A stretch of 64,000 nt of DNA from Aphidius gifuensis (GCF_014905175.1 NC_057789.1:18907865-18971864), one strand, 5' to 3'. Shown: positions 43,317 through 55,251, counted from the first letter of the stretch. Notes: generated by a model not told the origin, from the sequence alone. A program made the numbers and translations.

Positions 43317-45400
43317 ACGCGCACTTGAAACAAACGAAGTTGAGTTTAGTTGTAAAAAAAAAAAAGTAGGAGATATCCATGATAAAAAATGGATACATGA
43401 AATTTATAAATATCCTGAACTGTTGAGTGAGCTGAAAAATTTAAAGTGTACTGTGATTGCCCGCGGCGATTGGATCCCGGGATTTTTTAAAAAATTTCCT
43501 AAAAAAGATAGGGAACTCCATGATTTTATTCGATATAAATTACTCGGTAACCCGACAGATATAGAAGATATAGAAAATATCCGAGTTAGAAATACAGTTC
43601 AAAAAGATTATACAACGAGTTCATGATAAAAGTGAAAAAAGTGTTATACATAAAAAAAGTTCTATACAGTGTGAAGATGTGGTAAAGGATTTTGAGAAGG
43701 CTGATGAGGATGATATGATGTTTTTAGGTAAATAAATTTTCAATGATACTTTTTTCTCAACTAATAAATAAAATAAATTTTTAATACTTTTTTTAACAAA
43801 TAAATTTTCAATAAAAAAAATTTTTTTAATACTTTTTTCAAGAAATAAATTTTCCATAAATAAATTTTTAATACTTTTTTTTTAACATATAAATTTTTCA
43901 ATAAATAAATTTTCAATATTTTTATTGACAAATAAATTTTCAATAAATAAATTTTTAATACTTTTTTAACAAATAAATAAATAAATTTTCTCTTTTTTTT
44001 TTTAAAGACATTGAAATACCGAGTGACGAAGTTATGATATACAATGAAATCACAGTTGATGACCCAGTGATCGAAAATGAAATACCGAGTGACGAGGTTA
44101 TGATATACAATGAAATCACAGTTGATGACCCGGTGGTCGAAAATGAAATACCGACTGGCGAAGTTATGATATACAATGAAATCACAGTTGACGAGACTGT
44201 ACAGGCAAATAATAATGAAACACCTGTAGATGGCCCAGGGGTCGAAAATGAAATACCCGTAGATGTTGAAAAAAATGACATGGCTAACACAGACCGAAAA
44301 TATGAAACAGCGGCGGAACTGTTTGCCAATGCAGAGTTGGAGATAAAAGAAAATGAACCAGTTGATGAGGAGTTGGATAAGTTTTTAGGAGGTGAAATAT
44401 TTTTTGTTCATAATATTTTAACGCGTTATAAAATAATAATAATAATGATAATAATTTTATGTTACAGATCTAGTACAAAATGCTCTTGAAGCAAATGGTC
44501 TTGGAGAAAAAATATATTCAGAAATTAAAAAACTAGCAATTACGTCGGTGAAAATATTACCACCAACTAAACGAATTACAATGAATTCTAAAAAAATAAC
44601 AGCCGTAGATGATGATGAAGGTAAATATTTTTAGTAAAAATAATAATAATAATAATAATAAAATATATTTTTTATTACAGAACGCAGTAAAGATGGCAAT
44701 ACTGAAAAAGAGGATCCAGTATTACCTATTCGATCCGGGAAACACGGCAAAAAAATAATAGCCGTAGATGATGATGAAGGTAAATATTTTATAAATAAAT
44801 AAATGAAATTTTAAAATATAAAAAAAAAAAATGATAATATTAATCATATATATTTTTTGTATTGTAGATGACGTGGTTATATTAAGCCAATCGTCAACGT
44901 CTTCGTCATCATCATCGTCATCGGGGTCATCGTCATCGTCATCGTCATCGGGACCACCCCCGATTATGAACGAAAATAATGTTGCTGAGGAGTATGATAA
45001 AAAAAATAAATATCGGGCTGAAGCAGGGTCTTCAAAGCCAAAAAATGATTCTGTAGATATTACAGATTTCTGCGTTGACTGCGAGGGTTATCAATGCCCA
45101 AATAAAGCAGCAACGCCATATCGTCAATTTTGTAAAGGCTGTCATGAAAAATGGCAGATGGGTGAACAACCACATATCCCACAACCATCACCAATACCCA
45201 ATCCAATTTTTGAAAAACGACAACAACTTGTAGATGATAAAATAAAATGTTTACAAAACCAAATCCATGAGCTCGAAGAATCACTAAACAAAACTAAATG
45301 TGATCTCTGCTGGGGAAAACCAATTGTAAATGAATTTGGTCATTGTGAAGGCTGTGCCCATTTAATAGATAATAATAATAATAATAATAAAAATAAATAA
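43312..45400 (+). CDS. five-exon accessory gene, acidic repeat and zinc-binding protein, unknown
   Basis: Exons by splice signals: 43312-43727, 44008-44391, 44468-44620, 44681-44779 and 44868-45400. The introns are 280, 76, 60 and 88 bp. Every junction is G|GT...AG|A in phase 1, and each joined frame is open. Exon 1 is basic, then has WIPGFFKKFPKKDRELHDFI. It needs one 1-base frameshift near 43600. Exon 2 has three copies of a 22-residue unit (EVMIYNEITVDDPV). Exons 3 and 4 both end AVDDDE. Exon 5 has a serine tract (44893-44950), FCVDCEGYQCPNK, FCKGCHEKW and KCDLCWGK...CEGC, which look like zinc-binding CxxC pairs. I recognise no family. Its position directly before the polymerase argues that it belongs to Maverick A. 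Splicing is inferred, not shown. Confidence 0.6.
44034..44225 (+). repeat. 66-bp direct repeats in exon 2
   Basis: Three nearly identical 66-bp units (GAAGTTATGATATACAATGAAATCACAGTTGA...) start near 44029, 44095 and 44158. They keep the frame and code for the EVMIYNEITVDD unit. Confidence 0.85.
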
Positions 45401-45404
45401 ATAA

Positions 45405-45700
45405 ATAAATTGTTTTTATGTCTTTTTTACAGGTATTATTGTATAGAAAAAATAAATAAATAAATAATGAAAAAATAAATAAATAAATAAATTGTTTGTA
45501 TGTCTTTTTTTACAGGTATTATTGTATCGCAAAAAAAAAAAATTAATAAATAAATAAATAAATAAAAATTTTGTATACCTTTTTCCTTTTGTCTTCTTTT
45601 TACAGATATATTTGTTATTGTTAAAAACTTTTCAGGTTACCCATCATATTTTTTGTTTTCTTTTTACAGCTATCAAATATAATTTTGTTTAGAAAAAAAA
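45405..45700 (+). repeat. array of four 3'-splice-site-like units
   Basis: TTTTTACAG preceded by a pyrimidine tract occurs at about 45425, 45505, 45600 and 45663. The first two are nearly the same over 70 bp (AAATAAATTGTTTxTATGTCTTTTTTACAGGTATTATTGTAT). Each is followed by a short sequence that soon reaches a stop. They look like duplicated intron ends of the preceding gene, perhaps alternative last exons. Confidence 0.5.
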
Positions 45701-45875
45701 AAAAAAAAAATTCGTTATTTCTTTTGTTATATTTTTTTCACACTAGAGGGCCAGAAAAATTTTCAATTTTGACGGGTAAAATATTTTACGAAACAGGTGA
45801 ATTTAGAAAAAAAAAAATCAGTTTTGCGGTGACCACTGTAGTGTGAAGATCTTTTTTTCAAGTTGTTGCTAAAAA

Positions 45876-48800
45876 ATGGAGCGTGATTTAGATGATGATG
45901 TTGGAGTTGATAACAGTGCAGAGTGTGAGTTTTTTATTGATAGTCTAGTCGATGGTAGTTTAACGAACAATATTATAGATCCACGGTTACAACAAGAGCA
46001 TTTGGATCAGCATTTACGTGTGCCACAAGAATCTGAAGTTTTACAACAACAACCTCTTTTGGATGATGTTGAAGTTGATGATAATTTTATCGATATGGGT
46101 ATAATAAATCGAATCATGCAATCGCCATTACAACAACATCATTTAAGTGAAATTTTACAAACAGGTGGTGGTAGTGATAATAATTTTCAGCGTATAGATA
46201 TTGTTGATGAAACACAGACATTTGTGGCAAAATATAATTTAAATAAACATTTAATAAATTTTAAAGTGAAAGAAATACCGGAAAATACTGTAGTTGAAAC
46301 ATGGATTGAAGAAGCATTTGCAGAAGTATACAAGCTGATCAGAAATTATTCAAATAATGCGCGTGATCGAGTTATTCTCAGTTTCAAAACCCTTTCTATG
46401 AACTCTGAGGCGCATACTCACTTGACACCTGCCAATAATTTTACATTTGAACGGTTATGGGAGATTGTAAGTAGCATTTGTCAAAGTAATGATCCAGTGC
46501 AAGCCAACGATCTATTTACTATTGACTTGGTTGTATTAAAATCAACGACTGGTGGTAGTGTCCCGCACCAAGTGGTACAAAAGGCTCGTGGTGCTCTGGA
46601 ACTGAACCACGATAATCTATATTTATGTTTGCCACGTTCTATTGTAACGTGTTTATCAATAAGAAAAAAGAAAAGAACTATAGTTGCTGGTAAAAGCTGG
46701 GTCTCGAACTTTGTCAAAAAGCTAACATTAGTGTGCCCCTGGCGGGTGTGTGGGATCAAAAATAATTTTATTTCAAAATTATTTAGTTACTGAATCTGCC
46801 GCATTAGTTATCTGGAATTTCGATATTAATGATAGTCATACAATTTTTTTTGATGGTAAAAAAACTTTACTCAATCGTGGTGTTCCGCGTGATAATATGA
46901 AAATTTTGAATATTGTGTATTATCCTGATGACAAACATTTCGCGCCTATAAAATATATGCATGTATTTATGGCTACAAATATAAAATTCTGGTGTGATTG
47001 GTGTCGTATCGGGTTTACAAAAAATGAATATCATAAACAATGTTGGACAAAATGTGACAAGTGCTTAAATTTCCCGGCATGTAAAATCAATAACAGTAAT
47101 GATGATGATTTTAAAAAATGTTTAATATGTAATCGAGTATTTTATAGTGAACAGTGTTATGAAAAACATTTACGACCAGACTCGTATTCAAAAAATTTTT
47201 CAGTTTGTAATCGAATTAAAAAATGTAATATTTGTCGTAAAGTCTACGTCCGTGACAGTGAACATTTGTGTGGTTATTATTATTGTGCACCCTGTCAAGA
47301 CCATAAACAACCAAACCACCTGTGTTATATGAAGCCACGGCCGATAAAACAGGGGTCTCGTAAAGATAAAAAAGTTAACGGATTTTTATTTTTTGATTTT
47401 GAAACACGGTCTGAGCTGAGATCATATAAAAATAATAAACAATTAAAAATGCATATCGTCAATTATTTTTGTGCGCAAATAGTGTGTGAAATTTGTTCGG
47501 AGTCAGACGGTACAGAAAATTGTCATTGTAGTGAGACGCACGAATTTACACATCAGGGTGATGATGCCATGGAAAAATTTGTTGATTTAGTTTTAAAGTC
47601 AAAATCAAGATACTCAAAATTAATTTGTATAGCTCATAATGGCGGTGGCTATGATGCTCAATTTGTCTTACGTGAAATAATCAAGAGAGTACCAATAACA
47701 AATATTCAAACAATTGTTAAAGGAACTAGACTTACATTAATATCTTTCGATAACGTCAAATTTATAGACTCGCTGAATTATTTTTTCATGCCATTAAGTG
47801 CGCTACCAAAAGCTTTTGGAATCAACGAATTGACTAAGGGTTTTTTTCCTTTTTTCTTCAATAAACCAGAAAATCAAAATTATATTGGCCCTTTGCCACC
47901 TAAAGAATACTTGTGTGTGCGCGCGCTGACTATTGAAAACAACAAGAATTTGATAAATGGTATAATGAACGACTTCAGGGCCCACCATTTGATTTTAAAC
48001 GAGAAATGGCGATGTATTGTAAATCTGATGTAGAATTACTTAAGAAGGCGTGTATTACATATAGAAAATTAATGATGCAAGTAGGGAATGTTTGCCCATT
48101 CACCGAAGCTTTAACTGCTGCATCGACTAGTTTATTAATTTATCGTAGAAATTATTTAAAAGAGAATGAGGTAGCACTGATTCCCAAGAATGGATATAGG
48201 TTAGGTGACATGCAATCTACCATAGCTATACAATGGCTACTATGGCTTGAACATTCTCAAGGGATTAAAATAATTCATGCTGGTAGAGGGCGTGAGCGTA
48301 GAGTAGGTCCCTATCTGGTCGATGGCATTTCAGAAGATGGCAAAACCATATACCCTTTTGTAGGGTGTTACTATCATGGTTGTGATTGTTTTGAATTGAT
48401 CAAAGATGTGGATGTAGATTTAGGGGATAATACAACGCTTAGAACGAGGCGCGAGAATACTGAGTACATAAATGCATATTTTAAAAAAAAAGGTTATGAA
48501 TTGATTATTATTTGGGAATGTGATTTTAAAAAAATGTGTCAAAACAACGTAGATTTGAAGAATTTCTTGAAAACAATTGATAATAATTTTTATAAAGAAG
48601 CAATATTGCCTCGTGATGCTTTATTTGGTGGGCGAACTGAAAATTTTTGTGTCTCACATACTGTTACTGGTTCTGAAAAGATATACTACGTGGACGTCAC
48701 ATCACTTTATCCTTCGGTATTGAAGAAAAATATTTACCCGCTAGGCCACCCTAAAGTTTTTGTTCTGGATGATATACGTGAGCTTTGTCCAGATAATAAC

Positions 48801-50135
48801 ATAAGTAATGTGATAGGATTAATTAAATGTCGAGTTTTGCCACCACCCGATTTATATATACCAGTATTGCCAATGAGATGTCATAAAAAATTATTTTTTC
48901 CACTTTGTAACGCATGTACATTAACTTTAAATCAAGAAAATTGTACTCATAATGAATCAGAACGAGCACTTATTGGTACTTGGGTATCTGAAGAGTTGAA
49001 AGTAGCGGTTGAGAAAGGGTATAAAATTTTACAAATAAAAGAAATATGGCATTGGGATAAAACAACTCAATATGATCCGAAAACTAGAACTGGTGGTCTA
49101 TTTACAGGTTATATAAATAAATTTTTAAAAATAAAACAAGAAGCTAGTGGTTGGCCTGTAGAGTGCGTTGATGACGCATCAAAACAAGCATACATAGATA
49201 ATGATAGTGGAGTAGAGGGAATTGATTTAGATCCTACGAAAATTGAAAAAAATCCTGGTTTACGTCAAGTTAGTAAAAATAACTTGAATTCGCTTTGGGG
49301 TAGGCTAGCAATGGATAATATTTCGGATATGTACAGTATTATTCAAAATATTCAAGATTTTAATAAAATTATTGAAAATGCCAATATTAAAGTTTCTTGC
49401 ATAACTATTATCGATGATGATACACTATTTGTCAATTGGAAATATGTTGAAAGTTGTGATAGAACTGATAGCTCAACTAATCCAGTTCTAGGCGCATTCA
49501 CGACTGCGCATGCGCGCTTAGAATTATACAAATATCTTGATAAAGTTCAGTCACGAGTATTGTATGTTGATACTGACTCTATAGTTTTTATTTCTGAGAA
49601 TGAAAATGATAAACTGCCATTAGGTAATTATTTAGGTGATCTCACTGATGAGCTTGATGGTGGTTACATAAAAACTTTTATTTCTGGGGGCCCTAAATTT
49701 TATAGTTATATTGCTGAAAAACCTGATGGTACAATAAGTAAAGTATGTAAATTAAAAGGTGTGCGCCTTGACGTTAATGCTCAAAAATTAGTCAATTATG
49801 ATAGTATTAAGACTTTAACTGATGGTGAAAACGACAAAATTATTGTAACTTGTGACTCAATACGTAGAACTAAAGAACATGATGTACATACAATATCAGA
49901 ATCGAAAATTGTACGTGTTACCGGTCCGAAACGGAAATTTACGGCTAACATGAATAATACATTACCGTATGGTTATAATACTATGTATAATAGCGGTAAA
50001 AAAAGACATGGGGGCTTAACTACTGAGTATAATACTAGCCTGTATAATACCAGTAAAAAAAAACCTAGGGACTTAACGACTGAGTATAATACATGTAATA
50101 ATACTGTAAATAAACGTGCTAAATATGTTATATGA
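45876..50135 (+). pseudogene. POLB: Maverick A protein-primed DNA polymerase B
   Basis: This is a family B polymerase of Maverick type that would copy the element with protein priming. The frame runs 45876-46793, 46750-48033 and 48006-50135, so two small frameshifts (near 46750 and 47940-48010) break it; otherwise it is open. An N-terminal region of about 300 residues contains VILSFKTLSMNSEAHTHLTP. A cysteine-rich zinc-binding stretch follows (CDWC, CDKC, CLICN, CNICRK). Exonuclease motifs are FFDFETR, IAHNGGGYDAQFVL and YCKSDVELL. Palm motifs are YVDVTSLYPSVL (A), VSKNNLNSLWGRLA (B) and RVLYVDTDSIVF (C), all with key residues. The tail repeats GLTTEYNTSLYNTSKKK. The stop overlaps an ATG (ATGA at 50132). 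Confidence 0.9.
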
Positions 50136-50385
50136 ATAAATTTCTCATCTTGCTAGACAAATATTCACATTGAATACAAAATTTATTCAAGAAGCTTATT
50201 TAGATGCTACATCAGCGCCACATGGTTACTTATTAATTGATTTGAATCAGTCAACACCTAAAAACATTCGTATTAGGACATGTATTTTTCCTAGTGACCC
50301 TGTAAATTATGTGTATGTCCCAAAACAAGTACGTGATATAAATAATAGTGATCCATCTTTAAATTTACCAGTTGTACACCTATAA
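50132..50385 (+). pseudogene. Maverick A small post-polymerase protein
   Basis: The natural ATG overlaps the polymerase stop (ATGA). That frame closes after 13 codons, and the conserved part is in another frame from 50158 on (EAYLDATSAPHGYLLIDLNQ, IRIRTCIFPSDPVNYVYVPK). The segment with PHGYLLIDL...T..F is common just after the polymerase in related elements; its function is unknown. A single-base shift near 50160 is the simplest reading. Its stop overlaps the next ATG (TAATG). Confidence 0.5.
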
Positions 50386-50741
50386 TGTCTGACAACACAC
50401 CAAAGCGGGTGCCTTTGAGAATACCATTTGATCGGAAAAATACAATATTATTAACATCACTTGTTCATGCTAATCCAAAACAGCGTCGAGCAATACTTCA
50501 ACACAGTGATTCTAAATTTATTCATTGTATTTGTGAAATCATTTTGAATTATTTGAAAGGGGTTTTACCAATAAAAGATAAGGAAAAAAGGAAGCTAAAA
50601 AAATATAAGAAAATTTTGAGACAATTAATTTCAAAAATAAGTTGGGCATCTAAAAAGAAAATTATCATAAAGCATTGTATTGGTATTTTAGCCTTATTAA
50701 TTACGCCTATAATAAATCTTTTATTTAAAAATTTGGCGTAA
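50384..50741 (+). CDS. Maverick A small basic protein with a hydrophobic end
   Basis: The frame MSDNTPKRVPLRIPFDRKNT starts with the ATG that overlaps the preceding stop. The 118-residue product has a basic middle (KDKEKRKLKKYKKILRQL) and a hydrophobic stretch close to the C-terminus (IGILALLITPIINLLF). Small proteins with NPKQRRAILQHSDSKFIHCI occur at this place in insect Mavericks. The amphipathic, basic-hydrophobic layout is like small adenoviral core or membrane-active peptides, which is only a comparison. It is intact. Confidence 0.6.
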
Positions 50742-50745
50742 AATA

Positions 50746-51523
50746 TGGAGCATACACGTAAGATGGCCCTCGTACCTCACGATTCTATAAATAAACTCAA
50801 GTCGCTTGAAAATGAAAATCATGCATTAACAAGTATCCAAACACCGGGGGATCCAACATCACGGCTTGATAAAGAACTTACAAAATTTTAAATTCTTCTA
50901 AAAATGATGCTGAAAAATGGAGTGAATATCGTGAGTTATTTAGGCGATTTTTATTTTTTAATAGTGATGGTGACAGACCACATACAAAATTAACATATAA
51001 AGATATCGATGATACTACAGAGGATTCATCGTACCCTGTCGAGAATATAATAAAAAGTGTTCCTCCGCGATATCAGCAAAAAGCTAAGGCATTAATTGAT
51101 CATATTAACACTGCGGATATAGATAAGCGTTTCAAATGGGATAAATCTGGACACATAAGTATAAACAACAATAAAATACCCAATACAAATATTGTTGATT
51201 TATTGAATGATGCTTTACGTTATCGTAAAAGTCATAATGCTGTTGGTCAAGAAGAATTTGCAAAGTTTCTCCGTGGTATAAATACTCCACGTAATTTTGT
51301 AGGTAATGACAATTTCTGGAAGTCACCTATCATTTCAGAAGATGAAGATGATGAAGAGACAATATTGTTTTCAACGCCATTAGCCGACCGCCCAAATCAC
51401 AGAGTTAGTAAAAGACTTGAGCCGCAATTTCCGGATGGTGAGCAACCAACTACTAGTGGTGAACCTGAAGTATCATGGCAAAGACTAAGCCCCGAAAAGA
51501 AAAAGTCAAAAAAGACCTCATAA
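50746..51523 (+). pseudogene. Maverick A conserved pre-integrase protein
   Basis: From ATG at 50746 (MEHTRKMALVPHDSINKLKS) the frame is open to a TAA near 50891. It continues one base out of frame as AEKWSEYRELFRRFLFFNSD, VPPRYQQKAKALIDHI, IPNTNIVDLLNDALRYRKSH and FAKFLRGINTPRNFVGNDNF, ending in a basic K-rich tail at 51521. This protein lies directly upstream of integrase in many insect Mavericks and has no established activity. It overlaps the integrase start by about 50 bp. One single-base frameshift near 50880 is the only break. Confidence 0.7.
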
Positions 51524-52609
51524 ATACTAATGAGAAAAATATAAAAAATAATACACCCATTGCAAATATTTATTATGATTTATCAAATCCTGTTGCTTAT
51601 ACTGGTGCACGTAATATTGTAGCAAAATATCCAGATTTAAGCGATAAAATAAAAGAGTATTTAAATTCACAAGACGCGTATACATTACACAAACCTGTCA
51701 AACGTAAATTTCCGCGTTTACATTATAATGTATCAGGCATCGATTCTGTTTGGGAAGCTGATTTAGCAGATTTGCAAAGTATAAAATCAGAAAATAATGG
51801 TAACTTTTTACTTGTTGTTATTGATGTATTTAGTAAATTCTTATGGATTGAACCATTAAAAATGAAACCGGTCCAGAAGTATGTTCAGGATTTGAACGTA
51901 TATTTGAAAAGAGCAATGGCCGTATGCCTGTTTTTTTACAGACCGATTCTGGAAGTGAGTTTAAAAACAAAATTATCCAAAAGATGTTAAGCGATGCTAA
52001 TATTTATTTTCGAGTGGCAAGAAATCCTGACATAAAAGCATCAATTGTAGAACGCGTAATACGTACAATAAAAGAACGTATTTGGCGTTATTTTACACAT
52101 AAAAGAACACATAAATATATAGATATATTACAACAAATTGTCGATGGGTACAATAATTCTATTCATACATCGATTAAAATGACACCAGCTGCAGTGACGA
52201 TAAATAATTTAGAAATCGTTAGAAAAATATAGAAAGTCGTTATGATGATGAAAAATAGTTGATCGATTTAAATATAAAGTAAATGACCGTGTGCGCATCA
52301 GTACAGCGAAAGGTGAATTCCAGAAAGGATATACCCCTTCATGGTCTCAGGAAATATTTAAAATAACGAAAGCTACATCACGTCAAGGCAAACCAATTTA
52401 TGAGTTAGCCGATTTAGCTGGTGAAGTTATTGATGGTATGTTTTATGAGGTTGAATTGTCTCCAGTCAACAAAAACATTGAAGAAAGTTTATTTAAAATC
52501 GAAAAATTCTAAAACACGTGGTAAAGGCAAGCGAAAAGAATATTTTGTACACTGGCTGGATTGGCCATCGAAATTTGATAGCTGGATTCCTGCAAGTAAT
52601 CTACAATGA
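51475..52609 (+). pseudogene. INT: Maverick A integrase with chromodomain-like C-terminus
   Basis: A retroviral-type integrase that would insert the element. It lies in four overlapping frames (51475-51990, 51924-52232, about 52255-52512, 52421-52609), so at least three frameshifts are present. The catalytic core has SVWEADLADLQ (first Asp), LLVVIDVFSKFLWIEPLKMK, FLQTDSGSEF (second Asp) and KASIVERVIRTIKERIW (Glu). The C-terminal part has RVRISTAKGEFQKGYTPSWS and YELADLAGEVIDGMFYEVEL. The last frame encodes KRKEYFVHWLDWPSKFDSWI, a chromodomain-type strand and helix. An N-terminal zinc finger is not evident. The stop codon overlaps the ATG of the next gene. Confidence 0.85.
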
Positions 52610-53381
52610 ATAATGACAGAAATTTTACCTCACACTTGTTAGTAACAAAAGTACTGAATTTTATCCTAATAATAATGCATCAGAATTTAGTATACAACTA
52701 CCACGTGAAATCAATTTGGAGGGCGAGTGGGTTGTTGGTCTCTGTGATATAAATATACCTATCGGTTTTTTACATGTCTACCCTCAAGAAGGTTGTATAG
52801 GTGTTGATGTAACACAGTCGGGGGGTATTACGATATTTTTAGCTCATGGCGTTTATCAAAATACTGAGGCAATAATTAATGCCTTGAATGGAGATAAAAT
52901 ACTGAATCAACATTTTGAATTCAAATTTAATTCCCAAACACGCTTTACCAGTATAAAAAAAATTTGTGGTGAAACCTGTGCTTCACATTCAATAACACTA
53001 ACAAAAAAATTGTCAGATATTCTAGGCTTTAATTACATAGAGTGTGGATTATTATTTTCCAAAAAAATTGTTATACGTCTTAGTGAAAAACCAGCCAGTT
53101 TGTTGAGAGCATTGCCAAACTTATTGTATGTTTATTGTGATATTTGTTCACCATATATTATAAGTGATAAAAATAAACAAATTTTAAGAATTGTACCTTT
53201 TGATAGTAATGAATATAAGTATGGTGGGAATTATAATGTGAATTTCCAGCCTTATTATTTACCAGTAATTCAACAGACTTTTCAAACAATATCATGTATT
53301 ATAAAAGATTCTAATGACCACATAGTCTTATTTGGGGATGACCCTTTGACCATGACGGTTCATTTTCAAAAAATTGATTAA
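52606..53381 (+). pseudogene. Maverick A minor capsid (penton-like) protein
   Basis: The start overlaps the integrase stop (ATGA at 52606). The first few codons and the main frame are out of step by one base near 52624. From there the frame is open to 53381, so the TTG at 52716 is not the true start. Recognisable parts are LEGEWVVGLCDINIPIGFLH, LSDILGFNYIECGLLF and LLYVYCDICSPYIISDKNKQ. This is the single-jelly-roll vertex protein family of Mavericks, expected to form pentons in a virion. The gene ends 2 bp before the next ATG. Confidence 0.75.
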
Positions 53382-53383
53382 TT

Positions 53384-53914
53384 ATGTCAATGTATTTAAA
53401 GTATTATGACAATCAAGTCGGTGGTGGTGTAACAACTCATCAACGTCAATACATTACTTATAATCAGCGAGGAAACGGTGTTGGAGGTTTTCTCAAGGGA
53501 TTGTATAGAACAGTATATCCTATATTACAAAGAGTAGCCAAACCTGTTGGTGAAGAGTTGTGGCAGGCTGGAGTTAGTGTATTGGATGATGTACTAACCC
53601 ATAAATCTGATTTTAAAAAATCATTAGAGACACGATTAAAAGAATCTGGTCACCGACTCAAACGTAAAGCAGTAGATAATTTAGAAACATTGTGGAATAA
53701 CCGTGGGGGTGGTAGCAGTAGTCATAAGAAAAAGCGCCGTCGAAAAAATATTCAAAAAGGCTCTGGTATTAATAAACAAAAGGGTGTGATGAAGAAAAAA
53801 CGTAATCAGAAAGGTGGTGGTAAAAAAAAGAGGAAAAATATAAAGAAAAATAATAAAAGAAAAAGATCAATAAAAAAGAAAAATAAACGTAACGTGTACG
53901 ATATTTTTTCTTAA
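53384..53914 (+). CDS. Maverick A basic core protein, adenovirus-like
   Basis: An intact 176-residue frame. The N-terminal part has Gly-rich and helical sequence (VGGFLKGLYRTVYPILQRVA, KPVGEELWQAGVSVLDDVL). The last 70 residues are mostly Lys and Arg (KKKRRRKNIQKGSG, KKKRKNIKKNNKRKRSIKKK). The F-(L)-K-G-L-x-R...P-L...VGKE layout with a basic tail is found in small core-type proteins beside the major capsid gene in Mavericks and adintoviruses. It probably binds packaged DNA, by analogy. Confidence 0.65.
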   Translation: MSMYLKYYDNQVGGGVTTHQRQYITYNQRGNGVGGFLKGLYRTVYPILQRVAKPVGEELWQAGVSVLDDVLTHKSDFKKSLETRLKESGHRLKRKAVDNLETLWNNRGGGSSSHKKKRRRKNIQKGSGINKQKGVMKKKRNQKGGGKKKRKNIKKNNKRKRSIKKKNKRNVYDIFS

Positions 53915-53920
53915 ATAACC

Positions 53921-55251
53921 ATGTCTTTTTTACATAATAATTCGTGTGAGTGTACAAAGTCGGAGCTTGACTTATTTACAATACCTCCAACACAAACAAC
54001 GATCGAAGATTCTACGTGGGCTTATTACAATCCTATTAGTTCAATGAGTGATGATTCGCAAATCGAATTTCATGTACCTGGAACAAGTGAGGAATATATA
54101 GACTTACCACATACACTGTTAAAAATTCGTGCTAAGATTGTGGATAAAAATGGGGCAGTAGCACCGGCAACTGACGCTGTAGGCCCAGTTAATTTAACAC
54201 TCCACAGTCTCTTTCAAAAAGTTGATGTATTATTCAATCAAAAATTAGTATCAGCTTCAAATAGCACATATCCTTACAGAGCATACATTGAAACAATTCT
54301 TAATTATGGATATGATGCAACAAATAGTCATCTTCAACTAGCGTTATGGTATCCTGACACTCCTGGACGTATGAATACAAATAGTGTTGTTGCTGCAGAT
54401 GCAAAAAATGAAGGCTTAGTTGCCAGATGTGTTCATACAAATGCCGGAAAACAATTTGAGATGATTGGGCATTTACATGTTGATGTATTTAACCAGGAAA
54501 AATTTTTATTGAACGGGATTGAAATGAAAATTAATCTCACACGGTCAAAACAAGAATTTTGTTTAATGGATGCCTCAAACGACAAGGATTATAAAATACA
54601 AATATTAGAAGCGTCATTGATTGTACGCCGAGTCAAGCTAAATCCTCATATTATGATTGCTCATGCAAAAGCCTTAGCGAAAACGACAGCTAAATATCCC
54701 TTACTAGAGTGGAGGTCAAGAGTTTTTTACTCACCGCAGGAATCCTTGGAAATTGTCTCGACAATATTATTATTGGTACTTTGCCTAAGCGAGTTGTTAT
54801 TGGATTTGTTGATAACCGGGGCTTCAATGGTAATAGGCTCTATAATCCATTCTACTTCCAACACTTTAATATAAATTTTCTATGTCTCTACGTCGATGGT
54901 AAACAAATACCTGGAAAACCGTTGCAGCCTACATTTTCCAATAATATATTTGATGCTGAGGCATACCATACACTTTTTTCTGGTACTGGTATTCATTTTG
55001 GAGACCATGGCATGCAAATAGATAGAGATAGCTATAGAAAAGGTTATACGTTATTTGCTTTTGACTTAACACCAGATCTTTCCGCACATAGTGCTGGTCA
55101 TTGGAACTTAATTAAGAGTGGTAGCCTGCGTATTGAAGTACGCTTCAGTGAAGCTTTGGCGCAAGTCGTTAATTGTCTTGTTTATGCCGAATATGATAAT
55201 ATTATCGAAATAGACTCCAGCCGTCAAGTTATAATGGATTATAGTAATTAA
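53921..55251 (+). pseudogene. MCP: Maverick A major capsid protein, double jelly-roll, one frameshift
   Basis: The first frame (53921-54710) starts MSFLHNNSCECTKSELDLFT and contains AYYNPISSMSDDSQIEFHVP, HSLFQKVDVLFNQKLVS and NGIEMKINLTRSKQEFCLMD. The second (54709-55251) continues with GTLPKRVVIGFVDNRGFNGN, FLCLYVDGKQIPGKPLQPTF and SGSLRIEVRFSEAL. This is the large protein that insect annotation pipelines label F54H12.2-like, now understood as the major capsid protein of Mavericks. Total length, about 440 residues, suits the family. The single break is near 54700-54735, close to a T run. Confidence 0.85.

Noticed and set aside
45060..45284. Minus-strand ORF of 74 codons
   Set aside because: It is a shadow of exon 5 of the spliced gene.
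52716..53381. TTG start for the minor capsid gene
   Set aside because: The conserved protein sequence extends upstream in frame to about 52626, and a standard ATG at 52606 overlaps the integrase stop; the TTG is only where an alternative start happens to occur.
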